Origin: Trichoderma breve
Taxonomy: Eukaryota; Ascomycota; Sordariomycetes; Hypocreales; Hypocreaceae
Reading direction: 5' to 3'
Length of the DNA: 64,000 nt
Assembly (NCBI RefSeq): GCF_028502605.1
Contig: NW_026611594.1
Span: 1,009,501-1,073,500 of the forward strand
Shown here: positions 11,050 to 22,130 of the stretch, piece after piece
Layout: each line of letters begins with the position of its first letter
Position numbering within the stretch: the first letter of the stretch is position 1
Made by a program: the position numbers and the translations under genes
The notes under the pieces: model-generated
What the model saw: only the letters and a program-made list of their open reading frames with translations
Database searches by the model: none
Told to the model about the DNA's origin: nothing

Positions 11050-13395
11050 TCACTGACCATCGACTTCCATAGTTTCGGGCTTTCCGATTCCCTTCTGCCT
11101 GCACCACTCGACAAAGTCGTCAATAACGCTTGGCCATGCGCCATCCTCGCTCCAAAACGACAGGGATTCGTCGTTGACGCTCTTCAGGGCGAACTCCAAG
11201 ATCATATTCCACATGTCCCTGTTGACAGATCGAGTCCACTTCTCGCCCAAGAATGTCTTCCACAGATCCAACCAGTCGTGCTTGCCCTTCCATTCCACGC
11301 CAGGTGCCGAGAAGAGCATGCTCCAGTAGATCAGAGCATTGTCCAAAGCCAGGGATTTCTGGTCCTTTTCACGACCAGCAACAAAGGCGTATTTGTAAAC
11401 CTTTTTGAACAATGCCGTATCACGAGACAGGTCAGATATGAGTTTCCGTACATGAGCAGCGTGCTCTTGATGCGATGCCCCAGCCCTACCAACAGTAAGT
11501 ACGTCTCTGCTTAAGAGCCGATGATTCAATGAAAAAAAATTCCGCCCAAGACCTACCCGCTTGATTTCCAACCGTCAATGTAACCTGATCTGGTGATTTC
11601 ACCAACGCTAGGAGCCTGCACCAGTTCCAGGACTACAAACAGTTCGGCGTTTTCTAGACTGACGTTGAGCTTTTCGCTCAGATAGCCCATGGTCGACTCC
11701 AGCTCCAGCTGGTCTTTGTCATCGGTCTCGTCATCTAACCAAGGGTGGTAAGTATACAACAGGCAACTCACGCAGGTAGCAATGAAAGCTTACCCCTTAA
11801 TGAGTCGAATAGAGAGTCCAGTTTCGCATCCAACGGAGAGGGACCTTTGGTCTCACTGGCCGAGTTCATGTAAAACCTAGATGCATCATGTTAGCAGCTG
11901 GCACCGAGCAGGCCGTGCATCTTGGGCTATGAGTGGTAAAGAGAGAAATGAGATTATGCAACGCCACCACTAAGCAGCAGGTTGCCAATGGTCCATCTTG
12001 GCCACGGTAGAATCGACCTTTCATGTGCAGATGTTGATGCTCGTCCCCATTTGTCCCAGTCAGGAGTGAATAATACCGTCCGGATTGATCCTTGGTGGAG
12101 GTGTCGGCGCCATGATTCTCTCGCTTCTTCTTCGACAACCAATGGGGGACGGCCTTTGCGACTTTGGAAGGCAGATGATGTTTGACGCCTTTCCAACCCA
12201 GCATCATTCTGAGGCCCGATGCACGGGATGCATACGTCCCCGAAGCGCTGGGTCGTAGTCGGTGTCGTTGAAGTCGTCGTCGTTGTCGTCTAGAGTAAGA
12301 CACCAGCCGGGAATTTTTATTGGTGATACGCGCGATATCAGATTTAGGGATGTTTAAAAAGGCTAATGCGAAGAGTCCGGGTCGATCGATACCGAAGTGG
12401 TAACAGTAGGCCGGAGGTTTCCACGAGAGTAAGGGCGCAAATTAACGCAACAGTCAAGGAGCGCGTGGGCTTCGCGGGTTCGTCAAGAAGATGCTCTCAA
12501 GAGATCCGGGCACGCCAGGGAGCCAGGTAAATGGCAATAAGGCGTGCTTGAATATGGATGATTGAGGCATCCAGAAGCCAACAATAGGATAATACGATCT
12601 TGCAAGGTAGCATCTTGGCATGCTGTCGCTTTCTGACGTCTCTGTTTCAGTAGCATCGGCGGCGCTCGGCCATACTCTGGTGAGTGTCCGACAAGACGGG
12701 CGGGCTTCGCCTTAGTGGGACCCCCACAGTCAATCCACACCGATAACAACATTGGAAGCCTGGCGATGCATCATCTCACACGAAATTGTCCGAGAAGCGC
12801 CGTGAGGAGTCTGATTCGAGGAATATCCGACGGACTGGGAAGGGGAGAGCCAGAGGAGGGGAGGGGGGAAGGGAAACATGTTCGGGAAAACGAAGGCGGA
12901 GATTTGAGGCTCGGGAATAGTAGTAGCGGTAGTAATAAACAGACAGGCCAGGGGTTCACTTACGCATCCACGGCCTCGTTGAGCTTGTAGCCAGTCGACT
13001 TGAGATACTGCACACCACCTAAATTAGCGACCGAACAGACGGGTTGAGGAAACACCACTTTAGGATGCAGGACTGCTTTGCCGTGGGCCCCAGCCTCACG
13101 TCCAGCAGGCGCCAAAAGCCGAAAGGGCCGGCAGAGCAGGGTCAGCCTCATGCCAGCCTCATGCCCCAATTTAATTCCGGCCCATTGACCCGGGATGAGC
13201 CCAAGCGAGACGTTGTGATGCATGGAGGTGAGGGAGGGACCCCGTTGGCCGTTGGGCTCGGCCAGGTCACCGACAAGCACGAGGGAAAAGCAACGTTATC
13301 TGACATACCCGAGTCGCCTGACGTTCCGTGGCCCCGGTAAGGTTGACGAACTGTGCAAGTAGCACCTTTTGTTGCGCCGACGAAGGGGGAGGCAT
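11050..13395 (-). CDS. DCN1: Dcn1, cullin neddylation E3 (UBA + PONY domain), with long introns
   Basis: Five exons on the minus strand: 13395-13309, 13007-12964, 11876-11794, 11734-11557 and 11485-11050, total 275 aa with phase kept at every junction. Exons 1-3 together encode a UBA domain (LAQFVNLTGATERQATRYLK, then STGYKLNEAVDAFYMNS). Exons 3-5 encode the PONY (potentiating neddylation) domain with LDSLFDSLR, LFVVLELVQAPSVGEITR, YWSMLFSAPG and SFWSEDGAWPSVIDDFVEW. Dcn1 binds Ubc12 and cullins and promotes Nedd8 transfer, activating SCF-type ligases. Introns 1 (301 bp) and 2 (1087 bp) are far longer than others here; the last two are 59 and 71 bp. The three-exon UBA reconstruction rests on splice phase plus domain continuity. 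Confidence 0.92.
11877..12963 (-). other. 1087-bp intron 2 of dcn1
   Basis: It starts with GTAAGT at 12963 and ends with ATCTAG at 11877; both flanks are fixed by the UBA domain reading across them. Inside, a 145-codon ATG frame (12303-11866) runs through the acceptor in a different frame from Dcn1. Its product is Arg/Ser rich, unlike any family I know, so I treat it as chance unless transcript data say otherwise. I could not identify an intron-hosted snoRNA by eye. Confidence 0.75.
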
Positions 13396-14811
13396 CGTGG
13401 CGGGAAGAGGAAGGTCGGCGAGGTGGGAGATTTGTCGGGGTCACACGAGGACCTTGAAGGAGCTGTAGCTGTCGAATAAAGCACCGAGTACCCCGAACGA
13501 TCGTAGGCCGTGGTTTCGTGTGTAGGCCGTTGGTCGCTGGTCGCTTGTTGCTGGTCTGACGCTTAGCCTCTGCCAGCAGGAGACGAGATGCTGCTGGCAA
13601 GTGCGAGTGTGTCGATCGATCGTGCGTCGTCGTCGTCGGTACAGGTGGCCGTTGTCGACGAGTCGCAGCCTGTGAATGGGTGGCGGAGAGCGGTTGTGTA
13701 CGCCGAGAGCAGCTGCAGAGGACACCAAGGCAGCGAGTCGAGTGCGTCTGTCCGCTATGAGATGACGGCGAAGAGAGGACAGAAGGCCGAGAGGATGCGG
13801 GGGAGGAGGGGAGGATGCTCGCAGCTTGGTGGTTTCTGCCTTGCTTGTGACAAAGGGCAGAGCAGAGCAGCACTGAGTAGAAGAGCGGGCTTGGATCGAC
13901 TCACGCAAGGCTGCGATGGTGGGGTTTAGGTACTAACCTTGGAGGAGCTTGGGCGGCTAATTGGCTACAGGCGGCGGCTCAGCAGGTTGGGCACCTAAAC
14001 TGTCTCAATACAGAGGGCGAGGCTTGGTGTAATCGCAACCTGTAGGTGGTGAGAGCCTTGATGGAACCATGGACCTTGAATCTGCCATTTTGGACATTGA
14101 GCTTCGATAAGCGTCACGACTGGATGCTGCTTCAGGTTGCATTGAATCAGATTAATTTATTTGAACCTACATAGAGCTCAACTATAAATTACGGGCAGTT
14201 GGACAAGTCACAGGAGCTCACATGCGCTTAAGTTGCATGCCTTTCAGCTTGGGAGAATGCAATGCCCAGCCAGTCTCACCCAGCATACTGTAAGCCGAAA
14301 TGCAAGACATCACGGTGCTTGTGAAGATCTGCCGATCCAGTACTCGAGCATGAGTGGGACTGTATCCAAAATGTTGCAGATACAAATGCCCAGAGCAAAG
14401 CATAACGCTGCTACTTTTAGCCTCGTGATACTTAATACATTTCCTCATGCAGAGCACAGCGTTGATTCACTCTACCAAGTTGACTATCAATATCATCAAT
14501 CATCAGAGCGTTTAATGGAGTACAAAGAGCCATCGTCACAAACAATGAATGAGTGCAACAACATTGATGCCGCACTGTACGACTACCACTAATTCACCCA
14601 CTATAACCGCAAACCCACACCCGAAACACAGTATCAACACCCTCTAGGCCCTTCAATCAACGCGCTTTAGTTGTGTACAAGCACTAAGACGCGTCTAGCC
14701 TCTATTATCGCAGTGCTCCATATCCACTATCGAACATTCACACAGACATATAGTGGCTGCTTCATGCATCTTTGTGTGCATGATCCAGGCCAAACCAGCA
14801 TGTCATGAGCC
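13396..14811. promoter_or_regulatory. Divergent intergenic region between dcn1 and dpb11
   Basis: 1.4 kb separating two divergent starts. A 241-codon minus frame (13148-13873) overlaps dcn1 exon 1 in another frame; it is Ser/Pro/Arg rich and I reject it. The dpb11 side carries an ACGCG core at 14660-14664 and a 10-bp palindrome AGACGCGTCT at 14687-14696 containing ACGCGT, 118 bp before the ATG. Confidence 0.45.
14687..14696. promoter_or_regulatory. MCB-type ACGCGT box upstream of dpb11
   Basis: AGACGCGTCT is a perfect 10-bp palindrome with the MluI cell-cycle box core, about 120 bp before the dpb11 ATG; a second ACGCG core sits at 14660. MBF (Mbp1-Swi6) binding is known for this motif in yeasts and inferred here. 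Confidence 0.45.
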
Positions 14812-17403
14812 ATGGCATCGCATTCTTCAGAGGACGAGGGCTACGGCTTCGACCCCTCTGTGCCTTTCAAAGGCGTCATTGTCTGCTGCACCAGCATCCC
14901 GCCTGACCAACGGGTTCGTTTGTCTTTATCCCAGCAGCGCCATCACCATCGCCATCCCTTCTGCTAACCTCGCCGCCAACAGACAGACATTGCCCAAAAG
15001 GTAGCCGAGCTCGGCGGCCTGCACAAGTACGATCTCACCCCCGACGTGACGCATCTCGTTGTCGGCGACTACGACACGCCCAAGTACCGCCATGTCGCCC
15101 GCGAAAGAGTCGACATCAAGGCCATGGACGCCGCCTGGATCAACGCCGTCAACGAGCTGTGGAAGAATGACGAGGAATTCGACTTTGTCGCACTGGAAAA
15201 CAGCTATCAGCTAAAGGCGCTGGAGACGAGCGGTATCGAGCCCTCGTCGCAGGAGGAAACCTCGCCAGCTGCGAGGGGATCGCTGCTCATCTGCTTGACG
15301 GGGTTCGGCGACACGAGGGACCAGATTGCAGAGATGATTATGCAAAACGGCGGTCGCTATACTGGAGATTTGACCAGGCGATGCTCGCATCTGATTGTCA
15401 GCAAGCCAGAGGGCAAAAAGTTTACAGCGGCAAAGTCGTGGGGGGTACACACGGTTACTCTGGATTGGCTCGAACAGACTGTCGCACGCGGCATGATCTT
15501 GGAAGAAACAAAGTTTGATCCGCTATTACCTCCGGAAGAGCAAGGCGTTGGCGCATGGGTCAAGAAGGATCCGAAGAGGTCAGCTTTAGGGAAGAGAGCA
15601 AGGTCAGCGGTGCTAAACGGAGGGCCAGATGAAGGCATGAGGAAATTGCGCAAGACTGCCAGCATGAAGCTGAGCTCGCAGAGAAACGACCTCTGGGGCG
15701 ACATACTTGGCAGATCTGCGTCAAGAGAGTATTCGTTTGCCCACGAGAATCCTCCCGGAGCGCCGACCACCGGTCCTGATCCAGCCGCTGCTTCAGTTGA
15801 CGCCCCCATACCAATCTCTGAAGTTCCCACGCAGCCCGGCTACTCTCTCCAGGAGGACCAGGGCGTCTTTGCCAACTGCGTTTTTGTCGTCCATGGATTC
15901 CCACAGCAGAGAGCAGCCATCCTGGAGCAGACAATCGCGACTCTCGGCGGCACCATCGTCTCGTCGTTGCAATCCCCAGCTATGCTGTCCCAGCCAACAG
16001 ACCCCGAACACTACCGATTCCTCATCGTCCCCCAAACCTCCCAACCCGACACACACCCCAAAGTGCCAAACGAGCACATTCACATCATTACCGAATTCTA
16101 CATCGAAAACTGCCTGCATAACAAGCGATTCTTCAATCCCAATGAGCAGGTCCTCGGGCGACCGTTCCCCCTGTTCCCCATCCCCGCGTTTGCAAGCATA
16201 ACCGTGTGTAGCGCCGCGTTTACCGGAATAGAGCTCAACCAAGTTGCGAGGAGCGTAGCCCAGCTAGGCGGTAAATACGAAGAATCATTTCGGCGGTCAA
16301 CAAACGTACTCGTCTGCAAATCTCTCATGTCAATGCGGAGAGAAAAGCTAAAGTGCGCGCTCGACTGGGGCGTGCCTGTTGTTTCCGCAGACTGGCTGTG
16401 GGAATGCATATCCAGCGGCAGTCTAGTTCCCATTGAAGACTTTGTATATCCCGAGATTAAGAAACGGCGCGTCAAGCGAGACCCCTTTGTCAACGACGAA
16501 GACGACGCTGCGCCGGAAAAGCCGCTTCGAAAGGCCCCTGAGGCGAAACCCGCGGCAAAGCCTCCCAAGCAAAGCGTCGACACCACAGCCTTTGACAAAG
16601 ACTTGCCTGGGAAAAGCCGCGCCAAACAGACGCTCGAGTCTATCACGTCGGCAGACTTTCTGACGGCACGAACCCATCCGGCCAACACTGTGTGGACAGC
16701 CGACACGCCTCCTCTGACTGAGCTGTCGTCGGCCGCGCTCAACGTGTCGCCAAAGCTGCCGGCAGCCAAAACCCCTCTTGCTCGCATCATATCCGCTCCA
16801 GCCAAGCTGCCCCAACCCCAAGAACAATCACTCCCAGCACCTCCTCGTCCTACTTCAGCCTCTGAGCCCAGAGAGCTATCCGCACCACAACCTAAGCAAT
16901 CCCCTGAACCAGCCCCTGAAGCAACAAAACAAGCACCCTCCGAAGCCCCAACAGAACAAGAGCCATCCGCCGACCAAGTTGAAAAACAACGCCAGCTAGC
17001 AGCCGCCGCAGAGCTTCGCCAAGGCCTCACATCAGCCCTCTCCGACCTCATTCCCCCTCTCACATCCACCTCCCTCGCCAACTCCAATTCCGCTCCTCAC
17101 CAGCAATCCGGCCCTCGTGCCCTCGGTCGTCGTCGCCACAAAATCCTCGGTCGTGCTATTAGCAACGCTTCTAATGCTAGCAGCGCCGCCAGCATCGACA
17201 GCGCTGCTCTTCCGCCTCGCGCGCTGCAGGATGAAGATGTCGATGAGGAGAGGCAGAGACAGTCTCCCCCGGCGACGCAGCTTGAATATCGTGATCCCGA
17301 GGCCATGGAGACGAAAGCCATGCTAATGAGCAGGATGACCGGTGCCGTGGAAGCAGCACCACCAGAGATTCTCGGCCGCACAAGGTCTTCTAGGAGAAAG
17401 TAG
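14812..17403 (+). CDS. DPB11: Dpb11/Rad4/TopBP1 homologue, four BRCT repeats
   Basis: Exon 1 is 14812-14913, exon 2 is 14983-17403; the 69-bp intron has a weak GTTCGT donor and a CCAACAG acceptor, and the product is 840 aa. BRCT1 covers about 19-105 (FKGVIVCCTSIP, GGLHKYDLTPDVTHLVV, W86), BRCT2 about 134-205 (LLICLTGF, GGRYTGDLTRRCSHLIV, W196), BRCT3 about 329-420 (VFVVHGFP, GGTIVSS, with an insertion), and BRCT4 about 432-515 (ITVCSAAFTGIE, GGKYEES, WLWECI). Residues 520-840 are a low-complexity Pro/Ala/Gln/Ser tail. This scaffold reads CDK-phosphorylated Sld2/Sld3 partners to start replication and activates the Mec1/ATR checkpoint in the nucleus. Two paired BRCT modules and a disordered tail match the family; yeast Dpb11 is a little shorter (764 aa). 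MCB boxes lie upstream. Confidence 0.93.
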
Positions 17404-17769
17404 AATACTGGGGGAAAGTACGAAATGTTCCATGTGTTTCAATGTTGGGATATATGAGAAGAAAACAAAAAAGGATACGATAGAGGGGGGAGCATATAAT
17501 GATGGGAACCTATGTTTTCTCTCTGGCGATGAGTGTGAAAATTGGGGAAATGTATGGGATATCGGGTACGGACTTATGAATTTGACTTAGGAGCATTAAT
17601 ACACGTATATAAATTATCTCACTGTTGTGTGCCTAGAGTGAATTACGAATCAAAGGATATTCACTAACGGCTATCTTGGATTGAATCAATAGCATTAATT
17701 CACCGGTTCTACACATCTCGCTCCAGCATACAAATACAAACCAATAACCAGTGACAAAATCTTGGACCT

Positions 17770-18095
17770 GAGTTGGGCAGAGAATAGGCTGACGTGAAAT
17801 TGAGTTGGACATGGCATCTATTAGGGAGTTGGACAAAGCCTTGGTTAGGGTGTTGGACATGGCCTTTGTTAGAGTGTTAAGCCTGTTAGAGAGTTGGATA
17901 TGACACTGGTTAGAGAATTAGACAATACATTCGTTGATGGAAGAAACTAGTTCGACATAACACTGATCAATATGAACCTGAGTTGGACAGAGACTAGATT
18001 AACATGTCATCGAGTTGGACGCGGAATCCAGTAGGGAGTCGAGCATGGTATTGGTAAATGTGGAATCGAGTTGGGCATATTATTGATTAGGTTGA
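17770..18095 (+). repeat. Degenerate 24/32-bp tandem array, copy A
   Basis: About a dozen units start with GAGTTGGACATGG or a close variant (17770, 17800, 17826, 17850, 17891, 17980, 18011, 18067 and others). Two unit lengths alternate: 24 bp ending in TTAGG and about 32 bp ending in TGTGAAATC or similar. The unit GAGTTGGATATGACACTGG at 17891 has a near-identical partner in inverted orientation in copy B (32517-32778). Units diverge by roughly a fifth to a quarter by eye. No protein frame runs through the whole array. Confidence 0.8.
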
Positions 18096-18305
18096 ATGAT
18101 GGACGGCATTCAATTTGGGATAGGGGAGTAAGGAGGGCAGAGGGTGTGTCCAGATGACGGATGTTTTGATCGCGAAGTGTCTTCTTTTCGTTTTTCCTTT
18201 TCCTTGGCCACGGGTAGTTGTTGTGAACGAGCGGGCTATCTTCTGGCGGTGTATCTCGGACGAGAGCGGGTCATTCTGTGCTTTGACATGGGAAGATTGG
18301 TTCTT

Positions 18306-18544
18306 GATTAGCGAAGTAACCTTGACGGAGGATTGTAATTTATCTTCTAGTTGTGGTTTAGCGAGTTGTTTCGTTGTTGACGGGGGATTGCGATTTCGTA
18401 TTTGGTTGTGGATTAGTGAGGTTGTCATTGTAGGTGGAATTGTTTGATTAGCGAGGTAACGTTGACGGGGGGTTGTCCTTTGTCTTTTGGCCATCGATTA
18501 GCGAGTTGTCGTTGACGAGAGGTTTTCTTTCGTCTCTGGCACCG
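18306..18544 (+). repeat. Degenerate ~50-bp tandem array, five units
   Basis: Units at 18306-18355, 18356-18410, 18411-18445, 18446-18495 and 18496-18544, each opening with GATTAGCGAG or a close variant, followed by a GTTGACGGGGG(A/G)TTG block and a pyrimidine-rich tail. Units 1 and 4 are both exactly 50 bp. Unit 3 is truncated to 35 bp. It lies 210 bp right of array A and shares TTAG/GAGTTG words with it, so a common origin is possible. Confidence 0.75.
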
Positions 18545-18796
18545 AATGCTTTTGGGGGAGTCGAGAAAGATCGATCGTCGGGAGACTGAGATTTGATTCT
18601 GAATTCGAAGAGCGTTTGTTTTCCGGCGACTGTCGAACGGACGAAAGGTTTCGATAGGTTTCAAAGACTGGAGTAGAACTCGTTCGACTGTTAGTTTTTG
18701 CTGCATTGTTGCAAGGGTAGGAGTATTGGCATGATTTCCGTTGAATCTGGTTGTTGATTTTGCAACAAGCGAGTTGTAAAGGAAAGTGGTGCTTGT

Positions 18797-18826
18797 ATAG
18801 TATTCGTACGCCCTATTGAATACTAT
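18797..18826. repeat. Short inverted repeat, 9-bp arms
   Basis: ATAGTATTC at 18797-18805 and GAATACTAT at 18818-18826 are perfect complements around a 12-nt loop. It could form a small hairpin or bind a dimeric factor; no gene context supports a terminator role. Confidence 0.4.
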
Positions 18827-21800
18827 CACCTCTAATTGGAACTAGTTATAGCGATTATAGTTGTATTATGCGTTGTGAGTTGTCGAAAGAGGTTTCTGTC
18901 CTGCAAGGTGATTTGTCAACTGACTCTTTCAAAGAAACTGACAAACTACTTCAACGGAGTTGTCGGAGGGTGCCCACAATTAGTTGTCTTTTCTCTCAAC
19001 AGAACCGATAGACTGAAGGAGAGCGATTGGTTGTCTAATGTTCTCCTTCTCCTCTATACTCGACTCTATTTTCAAACTGTCAATAAACAAGCTACGGGCC
19101 ACTTCATGCTGCTTGAGTCCTGAGAAAGGGGGGACAACGCAACTCAGGTTGTCGCAACTGGGACTCGCAACCTACTTCGTAACTCGAAACAGACTCAACA
19201 GCCACCCAATACCACCACAACTTCCTTTCTCTCCAACTCTTACGCAACCCTAACCATCAAGCTTCGTACCAACCTTCACTAAACGGCAACTCGTATAGAA
19301 CCCCCGGGTTGAACAAATGGCTTCATGCAAGTCGCCACCTTCAACAAGGGGGAAATCGCTCACATGTTCCTTTCACATGCAGGCTTACAAGTACAAGCCA
19401 CGAAATAACAAAGTATCATCAACAAAAGAACGTCCGAGGACGACCGAAGAGTTGCCAAGCCCAGCCCATCATCCCCAAGACTGTCATCGTCATCCCAGCC
19501 AACGCCTCTTCTCCAACACACACCCCCCAAGTCTCGGAAATGAAAGACAACACGAACACGAACTATGTGTTTCCTTTCTAATGCTTCTTTACTTCCTTTT
19601 CTAACAATCTTTTCATGGCCCCTCCCATGTGCCCCATTCTCGGGCGGCCGAGAGCCGCCGATAAACCCCTGGTTTGTGCTTTCTGAGTTTAAGGCCCCAT
19701 CTTGCGGGGAGTTAATGAAACTCTGTGTCTCACAAGTTCTGTCTATCTACGGGAGGGGTTTCCTCGAAATCAAATTTTCTGACATTAACTCTTGCTTTCT
19801 TGGGCTCCATATCCATGACATGTCATCCTCACAAGTCATAAGAGGCAAAAAAGTAAGACCAAAGTGAATGACTCGTCCGTCCCGGAGAAGAGAATTCCCA
19901 AGAAGGGTAAAAAACACGCGGCCCGGATAAAGAAATCGCGGAGGTAAAGAGACAAATGGGTAATACGGAGTTTAAGACAACTCGGTTCTCTTTGTCTCTT
20001 TGCAACATCTCACACACAAAGAGACATATACACCACACAACACACACGCCCACCATGGCACGAGATTAAGCTACATCGAATGGATTTACCCAAAACAGCG
20101 CCTGTTGTGACCCTTTTCCCGTCTTCAACTTGTTAATAATTGGAAAATAAAAAAAGAATCTCAGGTTTGTGCTTAGCCAAGGTGCTTTGTAATGCCTGGT
20201 TTGGCGTTATTAAGGGGGGTCCGGATGTCTATCGCCCGCTGAGCAGCCGCTTTTTTTCTGTCTTGTCTTTTTCGACCTGCAGGTTGTTTTTTTCTGGGTA
20301 AAGCTCGAAACTGCCGCGGCATAAACGCGTGGCTATGTTTTTAGAGTGATTATTAACTAATTTTTATTTTATTTTGCTTGATGTGCTATGTTATTTCCTC
20401 TTTTCCGTGAAGTTGCTGCCATTTTCCGGTTTTGGATTATTCTGATCGGATAGATGATGAATTACTCATACATACCCGGATACAGATTATTTTTTTTCTC
20501 TTACCTTGGCATACGGAATCGGGTCTCGTTGATGGGCGATAGAGATTCAACAGTTGACCGGGGTTCCGTTTCCGGGAACTGACTTGCACAAAGCACATGG
20601 CCCGTATCATCTACCTACCTAGACAAGGTAGCAATGCTATACTGCCTAGTACCAAGTAGAGTGCCTCTGGCTCAAAGCAAACAAAGTGGGCTTCTTTTTC
20701 TCGCCTGGTTTCCAAAAGAGGTCGTTCACTTTACGTCTCTCACTCCGCTGTCGGTACCGGTAGAATGCATGTGGCAAGATTGAATAATGCGGACTGGCAA
20801 AGACGGACTAGCGGAGAATGAGGCTAGATCCCCGAGATGCGATGTGTGTATTGCCTGTCTGTCCCTTGATGATTCCATATCCCATATCATATTTTCAGTA
20901 GGGGGCGAGCTAAAGCTGTATAAGTGATAGGTTATATTTTGCCCATATTTGCCCATACACCAAGGTCGCAGCGGCCATTTCATTGGACAATGGTAACAAA
21001 AGATCTCTAGGGGTCTCAGATTGTTCACGTTCTTTTCGTATACCTGTAGAATAGGATGCTTGGTTATGACGCCCGCTGCGGTTTGTCCTTGCCTGATGTT
21101 CTAGGGGACTATGATCAAACACTTTGACCTTTTGCCTTTTTTGTGTATTTTAACCTTCTTGGGAACATTAAACCAAAATCTGACGACGCAGCAGCCATGC
21201 CGCAACTCTACATTTTGCCTTGTACACTCGGTACTCCGTACACCACACGGACACGCAATCAGCACACACGGTACGACAAAACAGCAGGGATTCGTCGTAT
21301 TTCTCGTACGAGGGCACACAGTACACGGACACGCAGTAACAACGCAAACTGGCCCTTGCGGAGACCGGAGTATAAGCCAACGGCTGTTCTCCGAAAAAGT
21401 GCCTTCTCCGAAGGGCGCACTCCGAGGAGGAAAAAGAGGCGGCGCTCTATTGCGATGCAATTTATTTCCGCCCGTTGAAGAAAGTTGACAGGGCTTATTG
21501 TGGGGTAAAAGGAAAGATAAAAAGTGGCCAGTACGAATCAGATTGAAAGAGGAACGAAATAAGCCCTTTTTTTCCAGTGGCCTGTCCTCAACAAGGGATG
21601 CAGTAATAGACACATGCAGTATTAAGTAGGTTACCGTTTCGACGAGGGGAAGGACGTTAATGCATGGATCCCCGGTAATTTCCTTAATGAATCATAGGAG
21701 TATTACTTGGATCAGCATTCAATCTACAATGGAATATGGAGCAGCTTACCGAGGGCCGCACGAATCTAGGGTTGCAGGGAGCGAATACCGTTTTCGCCCT

Positions 21801-22110
21801 TTTCCGTCATGGACACCAAAGCATTTTCGTATGCCGCAGGGAGCATACGTACATACATGCTTAATCCATGCTCTCCGTTGCCAAGGGAGGAAAAAGAAAG
21901 GGTCGAGGGTCAGTTGATGTTCCAGAGCATCTTGTGGCGCCGCCGCGTTGGTTCCGGCTCTTGTGCTTGTGGGACTAATGACCGGTAGGGGATCGAGGAT
22001 AGTTTTGGGCAACGCAAGCTTCAATCTATACTCTCTCTGGGCAATGACGGTGCAGTAACTGCGGAATTACGAATATAGTAATGATAGTAGTTGAAGGGGG
22101 GAGGGGGGAG

Positions 22111-22130
22111 CCCAGCCCAGCCCAGCCCAG
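22111..22130 (+). repeat. (CCCAG)4 microsatellite
   Basis: Four perfect 5-bp repeats, preceded by G-rich runs. Confidence 0.9.

Noticed and set aside
13148..13873. 241-codon minus frame over dcn1 exon 1
   Set aside because: Low-complexity Ser/Arg/Pro product in a different frame from the verified UBA exon; it also spans the dcn1 intron 1 donor.
16098..17087. 329-codon frame antisense to dpb11
   Set aside because: Shadow of the GC-rich, low-complexity Dpb11 tail; the sense strand has the four BRCT repeats.
17770..18544. Tandem arrays considered as CRISPR
   Set aside because: Units are contiguous and degenerate with no unique spacers; the host is eukaryotic.
21101..21613. 170-codon minus frame with many cysteines
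   Set aside because: The cysteines arise from repeated ACAC/GTGT text, there is no signal peptide and no domain.
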